This document shows, piece by piece, positions 31,022 to 39,846 of a DNA stretch of 64,000 bases. Location of the stretch: the NCBI GenBank assembly GCA_964419275.1, contig CAYQOY010000001.1, positions 1-64,000 of the forward strand, written 5' to 3'. The translations under genes and the position numbers were made by a program. Position 1 is the first letter of the stretch; the number at the start of each line of letters is the position of its first letter. The notes below the pieces were generated by a model. The model was not told the DNA's origin. It did not search any database and worked only from the letters and a program-made list of their open reading frames with translations. Origin of the DNA: JAKLIN01 sp964419275 (lineage in GTDB: Archaea > Nanobdellota > Nanobdellia > Pacearchaeales > GW2011-AR1).

Positions 31022-31082
31022 ATTTTTATTTTTTATTTTTTATTTATAAAATTATATATTATATATTATATATATTATAATA
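31022..31082. other. Predicted DNA unwinding element (61-bp pure A/T)
   Basis: Bases 31022-31082 contain no G or C, and the AT-rich run continues with few interruptions to about 31097. The repeated ATATATTAT words melt easily. Its place between two ORB-like elements supports an unwinding role. Confidence 0.75.
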
Positions 31083-31202
31083 GTATAATAATATAAAGTT
31101 AATCGGTTTTCCATAAGAAATCTTGGTGTCTTTCTTATTCAGTAGTTATAATCCTTTATATAATATTTTAAGTTTTTTCGTTGGAAAAATTTATAATGAA
31201 GA

Positions 31203-31230
31203 TGTTCCACTGGAAATGAACGTGTGGGAG
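31203..31230 (+). promoter_or_regulatory. ORB-like element 2, next to the orc1 promoter
   Basis: TGTTCCACTGGAAATGAACG then TGTGGGAG. It has a full TTCCACTGGAA dyad and a G-rich tail in plus orientation. It abuts the orc1 TATA-like box (ATATTATAAAAG at 31231-31242), so Orc1 bound here would also repress its own gene. Confidence 0.78.
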
Positions 31231-31263
31231 ATATTATAAAAGTAAAATAAATAAAAAAATAAA

Positions 31264-32493
31264 ATGGGAGTAATTTTAGACGAAATTTTTGAATCTTTTG
31301 ATAAAAATAAAATCTTCAAAAATAAAGAAGTTTTACAATCTAATTACAAACCTGAAGATATTCTTCATAGAGATGAGCATATCAAACAAATTGCTTCTAT
31401 TCTTGCACCGGTGTTAAGAGGAGAAAAATGCAGTAACCTTTTCCTTTATGGAAAAACCGGAACAGGAAAGACCCTTTCAATTCAATATGTTCGAGACGAG
31501 ATGCTTAAACGTGTTAAAAAAGAAGCAGAATTTATTCTCAAGATAGAATATCTTAATTGTAAATTAAAAAAGATCTCAGATACAGATTATAGAATTTTAG
31601 CAGAGTTAATTAAAAAATTAGGGGGGCAAGTTCCCGACACAGGGCTTCCAACAGAAAGAGTTTATAATAAGTTCATCAATTTAATCGATTCGGAAAAGCA
31701 AGTCATTGTTCTTATTTTAGACGAAATCGATCAGGTTGTTAAAAAGATTTCTAGCGATTTTCTGTATAACTTAACGCGTCTTAATAACGAACTTTCTAAA
31801 TCTAAACTATGTATTGTGGGAATAAGTAACGATCTAACTTTCTTAGATGAAATAGACCCCAGAGTTAGGAGTTCTCTTTCTGAAGAAGAGATTGTTTTTT
31901 TACCCTATAATGCAATTCAGCTTCAAGAAATTTTAAGAAAAAGGGCTTCAGAGGCATTCAAGGAGAATGTTCTTCAAGAAGGAGTTATTGAAAAGTGTGC
32001 TGCTTTTTCTGCTAAAGGTTATGGGGATGCTCGAAGAGCATTAGATTTGTTAAGAGTTGCAGGAGAACTTGCAGAGAGAGATAATTCTGAAAAAATAACT
32101 TTTAAGCATATAGATGAAGCAAATAAAAAATTAGAAAGTGACAAAGTTTTAGAAATAATTGAGTCTGAGCCGAAGCCTTTCCATTACGTTCTTAATTCAA
32201 TAATTCAATTAACCGAGCAAAGAGTAAAAGAGGGGAAATCTTCTCATGAACCCATTTTTACCGGAGACGTTTATAATAACTATGCAGATTTTTGCAATAG
32301 AAATAAAATAGAAGTTCTAACACAAAGGAGAGTCTCAGATATAATTCAAGAATTTGATATGTTTGGAATAATCAATGTAAGGGTTGTTTCAAAAGGGAGA
32401 GGAGGAAGAATGAGAGAAATTAATTTAGTATTGCCTCAAGAAGTTATCTCTAAGGTAAAAGAGATTATTAGAAATTCAGTAGATTTTAGATGA
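31264..32493 (+). CDS. orc1: Origin recognition and helicase-loading ATPase Orc1/Cdc6
   Basis: A 409-residue Orc1/Cdc6. Walker A is GKTGTGKT (63-70), Walker B is VLILDEIDQV with D152-E153, sensor 1 lies in LCIVGISNDLTF, and sensor 2 in GYGDARRALDLLRVAGELA. The C-terminal winged helix (about 300-400) includes TGDVYNNYADFC and TQRRVSDIIQEFDMFGII. It binds ORB elements and loads MCM. It lies 33 bases from ORB-like element 2 and starts a replication gene set with both polD genes. Confidence 0.95.
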   Translation: MGVILDEIFESFDKNKIFKNKEVLQSNYKPEDILHRDEHIKQIASILAPVLRGEKCSNLFLYGKTGTGKTLSIQYVRDEMLKRVKKEAEFILKIEYLNCKLKKISDTDYRILAELIKKLGGQVPDTGLPTERVYNKFINLIDSEKQVIVLILDEIDQVVKKISSDFLYNLTRLNNELSKSKLCIVGISNDLTFLDEIDPRVRSSLSEEEIVFLPYNAIQLQEILRKRASEAFKENVLQEGVIEKCAAFSAKGYGDARRALDLLRVAGELAERDNSEKITFKHIDEANKKLESDKVLEIIESEPKPFHYVLNSIIQLTEQRVKEGKSSHEPIFTGDVYNNYADFCNRNKIEVLTQRRVSDIIQEFDMFGIINVRVVSKGRGGRMREINLVLPQEVISKVKEIIRNSVDFR

Positions 32494-32538
32494 ATTTTTC
32501 AAAACAGTAATAATCTTGGCAGGCTGCCGAAAATAAAA

Positions 32539-34122
32539 ATGGATGAAAAAGAAATTTTGAAATTTTGTTTGAAAAAAGGGATTCTTTTAGACAAAGAAGT
32601 TCTTAGTTTACTTAGTGAAGCCCTTGAGTCTGAAGCAGAAATGAAAGTTATTGAAAAAATAAGAGAAAATAGCCAAAAAAAGTTTATTACGAAAAATGTT
32701 TTCTGCGAGAATATAAAGCAAGTAAATCAGGTTTTTTCTTCTCTTTCTGAAGATAAAAAGAAAAAACTTGAAACGCTTAAGATTAAATTAGGGTTAGAAC
32801 TGGAAATTTCTAAAGAATCCGTCTCTTTGCAAAAAGCAACCCCGGAAAGTAGAGAATTTGCAGAAAAAAAAGATTTCGATGAAGATGAAAAAGTTAAAAT
32901 CAAATCTTTGATCTCTTGTGTAAACAAAAAACCAGAAGTTGACGATTTTGTGAAATTCTTTAAAAGCAGGCTTACAAAAATGAGAACCGTTCTTCAAACT
33001 CATGCGAATTTAAAAGATTTGGTTTCAATCAATAAACTTTCTGGAAATAGACACAAGGTATGTATTATCGGAATTGTTAGCTCTAAAAAAACAACCCAAA
33101 ATAAGAACATTCTTTTAGAAGTTGAAGATTTGACAGGGAAAACAAGAGTATTAATTAATCAGAATCGTCCGGGACTTTACGAGAAAGGGGAAGAGATAGC
33201 TTTAGATTCGGTTATAGGGGTCGTTGGCGCAGGAAATGGAGAGATTATTTTTGCGGAAGATGTTATTTATCCAGATGCGATGATCACTGAAAGAAAAAGA
33301 GCGCCAACAGAAGAGATTGCTGCATTTATTGGAGATGTTCATTACGGAAGTAAGCTTTTTATGAAAGAAAACTTTGTGAAATTTATAGAATACCTTAATG
33401 ATGTTTCTTCTCCTAGCTCAGAAGCATCTAAAATAAAGTATCTTTTTGTTGTCGGAGACTTGGTCGCAGGAGTAGGAATTTATCCAGAGCAAGAGCCAGA
33501 CTTAGAAGTCAAAGACTTAGAAAAACAATTTCAAGGCATCGCGGAACTTCTTGGAAATATTAGAAAAGACATAACAATTATTCTTTCTCCGGGAAATCAC
33601 GACGGAGTTAGATTGATGGAACCTCAGCCTCTTTTTGATAAAAGATACGCGGAACCTTTGTATAACTTAAAAAATGTGATCATCACGACAAATCCTGCTT
33701 ACGCCACTATCGCTTGTTCAAAAAAGTTTTCTGGTTTCGAGGTTTTAACTTATCATGGATATTCTTATCCTTTTTATGTCGACAAAATTCCTTCTTTAAT
33801 TAAAGTAGATGCAATAAATGCCCCGGATAAAATAATGGCTTATCTTTTGAAAAATCGTCATCTTGCTCCAACCCACGCTTCTGTTCAATATTACCCTCTG
33901 GAAGAAGACCCTCTAGTTATAGAAAAAGTTCCAGATATTTTTGTTTCAGGGCACATTCACAAATCTGCTGTTTCATATTATAATAATATTCTAATGATTT
34001 CTTGTTCTGCTTGGGAATCGATAACCGCTTTTCAGGAGAAAATGGGAAATAAACCAGATTTTTGTAAAGTCCCTATTGTAAATTTAAAAAATCGAACAGT
34101 TAAAATTTTGGATTTTGAATAA
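32539..34122 (+). CDS. polB: DNA polymerase D small subunit DP1 (proofreading 3'-5' exonuclease)
   Basis: A 527-residue DP1. The N-terminal 150 residues are helical and charged, then an OB fold (KVCIIGIVSSKKTTQNKNIL). The calcineurin-like nuclease follows: GDVHYGS near 265, VVGDLVAG near 310, SPGNHDG near 351, THASVQYYPLEEDPL and SGHIHKSAVSYY near 470. All metal ligands of an active Mre11-like exonuclease are present. It lies 45 bases after orc1, and the large-subunit ATG comes two bases after its stop. Confidence 0.95.
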   Translation: MDEKEILKFCLKKGILLDKEVLSLLSEALESEAEMKVIEKIRENSQKKFITKNVFCENIKQVNQVFSSLSEDKKKKLETLKIKLGLELEISKESVSLQKATPESREFAEKKDFDEDEKVKIKSLISCVNKKPEVDDFVKFFKSRLTKMRTVLQTHANLKDLVSINKLSGNRHKVCIIGIVSSKKTTQNKNILLEVEDLTGKTRVLINQNRPGLYEKGEEIALDSVIGVVGAGNGEIIFAEDVIYPDAMITERKRAPTEEIAAFIGDVHYGSKLFMKENFVKFIEYLNDVSSPSSEASKIKYLFVVGDLVAGVGIYPEQEPDLEVKDLEKQFQGIAELLGNIRKDITIILSPGNHDGVRLMEPQPLFDKRYAEPLYNLKNVIITTNPAYATIACSKKFSGFEVLTYHGYSYPFYVDKIPSLIKVDAINAPDKIMAYLLKNRHLAPTHASVQYYPLEEDPLVIEKVPDIFVSGHIHKSAVSYYNNILMISCSAWESITAFQEKMGNKPDFCKVPIVNLKNRTVKILDFE

Positions 34123-34123
34123 A

Positions 34124-37100
34124 ATGGAAACAGAAACATATTTTCATGATTTTGAAAAAGAAGTAAGGGTTGCGTACGCGATCGCAGACGTCGCAAGAAA
34201 AAAAGGATTGGACCCTGTTGATAAAATTGAAATACCTTTGGCAAAAAGTCTTGCGGAAAAAACAACGGGGTTGATAGCAACAATATATCCTCAGCTTACT
34301 GATTCCGGAGTTGTTCAACGAATTCTAGATTTAGAAGAGCTTTATGGAAAATTGGATTCTGCTGTAGCATTTAAACTTGCAGAAGAAGTAGCCAAACAAA
34401 AATTTTGTACTTTCTCGAATCAGTTAGAAGCGATCGAAGCAGGGATTAGAATGGGGTTTGCTTACATCACCCTAGGAGTTGTTTCTTCTCCTATTGAAGG
34501 ATTCACAGGAATCAAGATAAGAAAAACTCGCAACGGAAAAGATTATTTTGAAGTATTTTTCTCTGGCCCAATCAGAAGTGCAGGAACAACCGCTTCTTGC
34601 ATGGTTTTAATGTTAATTGATTACTTAAGAGAGCTCTTCGGATATGCTAAATATGACCCTAGTGAAGATGAAATTAAAAGATATGTTACAGAAAATCACG
34701 ATTATCATGAGAGGGTAACAAATCTTCAGTATATGCCTACAGATGAAGAAATTGTTTTTTTGGCAAAAAACATTCCGATCCAGATTTCCGGGGAGCCAAC
34801 AGAAAAGATTGAAGTTTCAAATTATAAAAATCTTGAAAGAATTGAAACAGATTTTGTCAGGGGAGGAATGTGCTTGATTTTTTCAGAGGGACTCGCTCAA
34901 AAAGCGGCAAAAGGATTTAGACTTTTAAAGGGAGTAAAGAAAAAAGATTTTCAAACAACTGGTTTTGATTTTTTAGAACAATATATCGAGCTTCATGATA
35001 AAAGAAATTATGGTAAGAACGTTTCAACAGACACCAGACCAACTTATATTAAAGATATCGTTGCGGGAAGGCCTATTTTTGGGCACCCTTCTCAAAGTGG
35101 AAGTTTTAGATTTAGATACGGAAGAAGTAGAGTATCTGGTTTTTCCGCTTCTTCGGTTCATCCAGCTACAATGGGAATCAGTGATAATTTTATTGCTATT
35201 GGGACTCAACTTAAAATTGAAAAACCAACAAAAGGAACAGTCACCACTGTTTGCGATTTATTAGAAGGACCTATTGTAAAACTTTCCAACGGAAGTGTTA
35301 GAAAACCAAAAACTCTTGAGGAATCTAAAAAAATTTATCCAGATGTAACAGAAATAATTTATCTTGGAGATCTATTAATGCCTTTTAGCGACGTTGCAAA
35401 TAGAAACGCAGTATTGCTTAAACCAGGATACGTTGAAGAATGGTGGGAATTAGAATTAAAAGAAAAATTCAAAGAAAAAAACCCGGAGTTAGATTTTAAC
35501 ACCTTGAATATAAATCCTTTTGAGATTAGTTTAGACCAAGCAATTGAAATCAGCAGAGAATATGGAATTCCTCTTCACCCAAAATTTATTTTATTCTGGA
35601 CTCAGATTTCATTAGAACAATTTTTAGGTTTGCTAGATTGGTTAAGTTATGCAAGACTTGCTGGAAAAATAATTCTTCCTTACAACAAATCTGAAAAAGA
35701 AAAATTTGAGTTAGGAAAGCGGGCATTAGAAGTATTGGGGATTGAACATGAAGTTACCTTAGAAAATGTGGTTTTAGATAAAGATGAAAGTAACATTTTG
35801 TTTTTGAACTTAGGTTTAGACTTGGAAATTTTAAATCAAGAGGGGCATTTATTGCAAGAATTTTTAGATAAATCTAAATTTGAAACAACTAAGATTAATC
35901 CAGAAGATAACTCTGAGGTTAAGAAGACTGTTTTAGAAATTATCAATTCTGTTAGCTTTTTTGTAATTAAAGATAAAGCAGGAGATTTTATTGGAGCAAG
36001 AATGGGGAGGCCTGAGAAATCTAAGCTTAGAAAACTTACAGGAAGCCCAAACACCTTGTTCCCAGTTGGAAAAGAAGGAGGGAGGCTTAGAAATGTTTAT
36101 GATACTCTTAAAGCAGGGGAAATTAAGGGAGAATTTCCAATTTATTATTGTGGGAATTGTAATAAGGAAACAATTTATCCTTCTTGTGAAGATTGCGGAA
36201 CAAAATGCAAAAAAATGTATTATTGTAAAGAGTGTGATTCTAAAAAAACAGAAGTTTGCCCAGAGCATAAAAATTGTCGTCCTTATGCTTATCAGTCATT
36301 AGACATACAGCATTATTTTCAAAAAGCAAAAGAAAAAATTTCCATAAAAGATGAAGAAATGCCTACATTAATTAAAGGGGTCAGAGGACTTTCGTCTGGG
36401 GGAAAACAAACAGAAAATCTTGCAAAAGGAATCTTAAGAGCAAAATATGGTTTGCAGGTGAATAAAGATGGAACAATCAGACTAGATGCAACAGAATTGC
36501 CTTTAACTGCATTTAAACCAAAAGAGATTTTTGTAAGTGTTGAAAAACTGAGAGAGCTGGGATATACAGAAGATATTTATGGAAAGCCCTTGGAAAATGA
36601 CAACCAAATTTTAGAATTAATGCCTCATGACATTCTGCTTCCTTGCTCTCCGGAAGGGACCGATGAAAAAGCAGATGATGTTTTCATTAAAATTGCTCAA
36701 TTTATGGACGAACTTTTAGTTAAATTTTATGGATTACAGCCTTTTTACAAAGTTAAGAAAAGAGAAGATTTGGTAGGGAAATTAGGTGTTTGTATGGCCC
36801 CCCATAATTGCGCAGGAGTTGTTTCCAGGATAATTGGATTTTCTCACGCTCAAGGATTATATGCGAGTCCCTATATGCATGCTGCAATTAGAAGAGATTG
36901 TGATGGAGATGAAGTTGCCGTAATGCTTCTATTAGATGTTCTTTTGAACTTCTCAAGAGAATTTTTACCTGGGCATAGAGGTGGAACCCAAGATGCTCCT
37001 TTAGTTTTAAATGCTAAAATTAATGCAGGAGAAGTTGATGATCAAATTTTAGATTTAGAAATGGTTTCAGAATATCCTCTAGCTTTGTATCGTGCGGCAG

Positions 37101-37654
37101 AGCAGAAGAAACATTCATCAGAAGTTTCTGTTATGAATGTTAAACTTGCACTTAAAGAACATAGAGATCCTTTTGTTAAAATTGGATTTACTCACGATAC
37201 CTCAAATTTTAATCAGGGAGTTATGTGTTCTTCATATAAGTTATTTGGAACTATGTCTGAGAAAGTTCAACACCAGATGATGCTTGTTGAAAAACTAAGG
37301 GCTGCAGATACTTCAGATACAGTTCGGTTAATTATTGAACGCCACTTTATCAGAGACTTGAAAGGTAATCTAAGAAAATTCTCAACACAGGAATTTAGGT
37401 GCGTTAAATGCAATGAAATTGTAAGAAGGCCTCCTTTAACCGGAAAATGCCCTGCTTGCAAAGTTGGAAAATTAATATTTACAATAAACGAGGGTGGAAT
37501 CAAGAAATATCTTGAGCCTGCTCTTGAGCTTGCAGAGAAATATCACCTTTCAGTTTATCTTCGCCAAAATTTAGAGATTACTAAAAGACAGGTGGAAAGT
37601 ATTTTTGGAAAAGAGCCAGAAAAACAGGCAGGATTGGAAAGTTGGTGTAAATAA
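34124..37654 (+). CDS. polC: DNA polymerase D large subunit DP2
   Basis: A 1176-residue DP2 with the double-psi barrel catalytic core typical of RNA-polymerase-like PolD. RRDCDGDEVAVMLLLD carries the catalytic DCDGDE at 925-930, and GHRGGTQDAPLVLNAKIN follows. Zinc clusters begin near residue 676 (YYCGNCNKE, YPSCEDCG, YYCKECDSKK) and near 1091 (RCVKCNEIV, KCPACKVGK). The extreme C-terminus QAGLESWC resembles a PCNA-binding box. No intein is present. I used the ATG at 34124; a TTG nine bases earlier overlaps DP1. Confidence 0.96.
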   Translation: METETYFHDFEKEVRVAYAIADVARKKGLDPVDKIEIPLAKSLAEKTTGLIATIYPQLTDSGVVQRILDLEELYGKLDSAVAFKLAEEVAKQKFCTFSNQLEAIEAGIRMGFAYITLGVVSSPIEGFTGIKIRKTRNGKDYFEVFFSGPIRSAGTTASCMVLMLIDYLRELFGYAKYDPSEDEIKRYVTENHDYHERVTNLQYMPTDEEIVFLAKNIPIQISGEPTEKIEVSNYKNLERIETDFVRGGMCLIFSEGLAQKAAKGFRLLKGVKKKDFQTTGFDFLEQYIELHDKRNYGKNVSTDTRPTYIKDIVAGRPIFGHPSQSGSFRFRYGRSRVSGFSASSVHPATMGISDNFIAIGTQLKIEKPTKGTVTTVCDLLEGPIVKLSNGSVRKPKTLEESKKIYPDVTEIIYLGDLLMPFSDVANRNAVLLKPGYVEEWWELELKEKFKEKNPELDFNTLNINPFEISLDQAIEISREYGIPLHPKFILFWTQISLEQFLGLLDWLSYARLAGKIILPYNKSEKEKFELGKRALEVLGIEHEVTLENVVLDKDESNILFLNLGLDLEILNQEGHLLQEFLDKSKFETTKINPEDNSEVKKTVLEIINSVSFFVIKDKAGDFIGARMGRPEKSKLRKLTGSPNTLFPVGKEGGRLRNVYDTLKAGEIKGEFPIYYCGNCNKETIYPSCEDCGTKCKKMYYCKECDSKKTEVCPEHKNCRPYAYQSLDIQHYFQKAKEKISIKDEEMPTLIKGVRGLSSGGKQTENLAKGILRAKYGLQVNKDGTIRLDATELPLTAFKPKEIFVSVEKLRELGYTEDIYGKPLENDNQILELMPHDILLPCSPEGTDEKADDVFIKIAQFMDELLVKFYGLQPFYKVKKREDLVGKLGVCMAPHNCAGVVSRIIGFSHAQGLYASPYMHAAIRRDCDGDEVAVMLLLDVLLNFSREFLPGHRGGTQDAPLVLNAKINAGEVDDQILDLEMVSEYPLALYRAAEQKKHSSEVSVMNVKLALKEHRDPFVKIGFTHDTSNFNQGVMCSSYKLFGTMSEKVQHQMMLVEKLRAADTSDTVRLIIERHFIRDLKGNLRKFSTQEFRCVKCNEIVRRPPLTGKCPACKVGKLIFTINEGGIKKYLEPALELAEKYHLSVYLRQNLEITKRQVESIFGKEPEKQAGLESWCK

Positions 37655-37693
37655 TTTGAGAATATTTTACTTTGTAAAAAAGTTTGATTTAAG

Positions 37694-38002
37694 ATGTTTA
37701 AAAAATCTGAAAAACTAGAAAATAAGATCAAGAGGTTTAAGGAAAAAGTTAGCTCGGGATTTTTAGAAAAAGAAATAGGTGAAAAAACAATGTTAGGTGG
37801 AGCAACATCTTTTCTTTTAGGTGTAATGGGAACATTAGATTATATCGATTCCTTTAAAAATCCCGCTCCTCCAGGATATCCTTTCAATAAAGTTTTAGAA
37901 CATCTTTCAGATTATCAGCTAGTTTATCTTGGCGTAGGAGTAGGGGCTATCCTTGTTGGAGATTATTTATACAATAAAGGAGTAAGCAAAAAGAAAAATT
38001 AG
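37694..38002 (+). CDS. Small two-span membrane protein of unknown function
   Basis: A 102-residue protein. About 40 charged residues (KIKRFKEKVSSGFLEKE) precede two hydrophobic segments: MLGGATSFLLGVMGTLDYI and YLGVGVGAILVGDYLY. A Pro-rich loop (NPAPPGYPFNKV) separates them. It follows polC by 39 bases and may be co-transcribed. No family recognised. Confidence 0.55.
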   Translation: MFKKSEKLENKIKRFKEKVSSGFLEKEIGEKTMLGGATSFLLGVMGTLDYIDSFKNPAPPGYPFNKVLEHLSDYQLVYLGVGVGAILVGDYLYNKGVSKKKN

Positions 38003-38014
38003 ATTATTTTAAAA

Positions 38015-39253
38015 CTACAAAGTCAAATAAAACACAATTGTGGGAATCAATAAACAGCCCATCATATGAGTTCTTCTTACTTGATAAGAAATACAATAAA
38101 TTCCGGTGAGAGTTGAAATTGCAAAAACAACTAGTCCTAAAAAACCAGAGATTATTAAAATTACTAAAGACAAAATGCCGAGGGTTATAATTGAAATCTT
38201 AGGGTAATTTACTTGAGAAATCTTTTTGGAAAAAAATCTGGCAAGCTTTTCAGTAAGAAAAAAAGAAATAATTCCCGAGATAAAAGTTACAACTAAAATA
38301 AGAACTAAAAGTTGAAATGAAAATTGCCCCATTAAATTGCTTATTGCAGCTGCTGCACCTGTTCGGTTTCTTGAGATTAAATAAAGAGTAACAAATGAAA
38401 ATCCCATTACAATGGTGTTTGTTGCTCCTAATAAAACAAGAAATGACTTTTGATCGGTTTTTGAAATAGAGCTTCCAATTACTGCTGCTTGTCCGCTGCC
38501 AAGCCCGGGGAGTAAACTGGAAATTGGTGAAGCGATTGTAGCTCCAATCAAAGGCAAAATCATTTTTTTATTTGGCTTTAAATGAGTAATCTCTTGTTCT
38601 GGAATTTTGGGTTTTGTTTTAATGCTCATGATTAAAGAAGATGCTCCAAATAGCCCAGAAAGCAAGGGAAGAAGCGGTTCTTTCAATGAATTTAAATTAA
38701 GAACAATTAATCCTAAGATTCCTGTTAATAAAAAAACAAAAAGTGCTTGGGATTTCCTTTTTTCTGAAAAGATTAGCATGCCCACAACAAAAATAAGAAG
38801 CAAAGCCATAAGAGGAATTTGCGGAATAAAATTGATTTGAGGAATTTGAATTTTAGTTAAAAGAATTTCTTGAAATTTTGGAAGAATTAGAAAAGCAAGA
38901 GGGGTAATTAAAATTACAATAAAAATAGCAGCAAGGCTTCCGTAATTTGTTAGCATAACTGCTTGGTAACCTTGTCCTTGGTTTAGCATTTCATGTCCTG
39001 GAAGAATTGAGAGTTCTGTTTCAGTGTCAGGGCAGCCAAGGAAGATTGATGGAATAAAATCAATAAACGTATTAGTTATTGCCATCGCAACAATTAATAC
39101 AATCAAATAAACTGGTTGAATCAACCCAGAAACACCTGCTGAAAGTGCAACAAGAAGGGTTCCAACAAGATTTGTGTGAATTCCAGGCATTAAGCCCGTA
39201 AAAACACCCGCAACTATTCCAAGAAACGCAAATAGAATTATTTCTAAAAGCAT
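38015..39253 (-). CDS. TctA/DUF112-like integral membrane transporter
   Basis: A 412-residue protein with about 10-12 membrane spans and two similar halves. GLMPGIHTNLVGTLLVAL in the first half and LLPGLGSGQAAVIGSSI in the second are the paired PGIH/PGLG motifs of the TctA family. Bacterial TctA works with a binding protein in tricarboxylate uptake, but no TctB or TctC gene is nearby, as is usual for archaeal DUF112 members. The substrate is unknown. Confidence 0.8.
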   Translation of the reverse strand: MLLEIILFAFLGIVAGVFTGLMPGIHTNLVGTLLVALSAGVSGLIQPVYLIVLIVAMAITNTFIDFIPSIFLGCPDTETELSILPGHEMLNQGQGYQAVMLTNYGSLAAIFIVILITPLAFLILPKFQEILLTKIQIPQINFIPQIPLMALLLIFVVGMLIFSEKRKSQALFVFLLTGILGLIVLNLNSLKEPLLPLLSGLFGASSLIMSIKTKPKIPEQEITHLKPNKKMILPLIGATIASPISSLLPGLGSGQAAVIGSSISKTDQKSFLVLLGATNTIVMGFSFVTLYLISRNRTGAAAAISNLMGQFSFQLLVLILVVTFISGIISFFLTEKLARFFSKKISQVNYPKISIITLGILSLVILIISGFLGLVVFAISTLTGIYCISYQVRRTHMMGCLLIPTIVFYLTL

Positions 39254-39298
39254 TAGCTTTTAGAGTTCCCTGTTTGTTTTATAGTTTTCTTTAGTGGA

Positions 39299-39730
39299 TT
39301 ATATCTTTATTTTTTCCCAGTAATTCAATTTTGTTTTCAAATTGTATTTTCTTTTCTGAGCTAGATGGTTCATGGAGTCATTCCATTCTCTTACAAGAAA
39401 AGTAATTCTTTTCACTCTATTTTTCTTGGCGTAGTTTTCCATCCATTCAATTAATAAGTTAGCAATCCCCTTTCCTCTGTGTTTTTTTGAAACAGCAACA
39501 CTTTCCAAGTAAAGAGCTTTGTCTTTGTTTAAAGAAAACTCATTAAATCCAACAACTTCCTTGTTTATTTCTGCAACAATTAAATGAATTTCCCTGTCTT
39601 TCAACATTTTTTCAAAAAGGTCTTTGTTGTATTCTCCAGGATAATCTTCAATACTTGTTTCTCCTTTTACAATTTTAACTAATTCCGGAATATCTTTTCT
39701 TGTTGCCTTTCGGATTTTGATTTCTTCCAC
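39299..39730 (-). CDS. GNAT-family N-acetyltransferase
   Basis: A 143-residue GNAT protein. IRKATRKDIPELVKIVKG is the first strand-helix, YLESVAVSKKHRGKGIANLL contains the acetyl-CoA-binding R/Q-x-x-G-x-G/A motif as HRGKGIA, and ITFLVREWNDSMNHLAQKRKY is the last helix pair. The acceptor (protein N-terminus, lysine or small molecule) cannot be told. It lies upstream of the TctA-like gene on the same strand. Confidence 0.85.
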   Translation of the reverse strand: MEEIKIRKATRKDIPELVKIVKGETSIEDYPGEYNKDLFEKMLKDREIHLIVAEINKEVVGFNEFSLNKDKALYLESVAVSKKHRGKGIANLLIEWMENYAKKNRVKRITFLVREWNDSMNHLAQKRKYNLKTKLNYWEKIKI

Positions 39731-39846
39731 TATTAAATTAAGTTTTTAGGGTATTTATTTCTTTTTAGAAATAATAAAAAATTCAAAAATCTCAACAAAA
39801 TTTAAAAACATCTTTATGTTGTTCTAAGAATAAAAGAGTTGAATCG

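Larger units (their letters stand above)
30973..31230. other. oriC: Candidate chromosomal replication origin (oriC)
   Basis: Two inverted ORB-like elements (30973-31002 and 31203-31230) flank an extremely AT-rich stretch with 61 consecutive A/T bases, directly upstream of orc1/cdc6. The ORB dyads face the AT-rich centre and their G-strings point outward. This is the arrangement known from characterised archaeal origins. The genes around the site also point away from it on both sides more often than not. Confidence 0.8.

Noticed and set aside
34124..37654. Possible intein in the PolD large subunit, a common insertion place
   Set aside because: The catalytic region DCDGDE to RGGTQDAP runs without an insert and the total length is normal.
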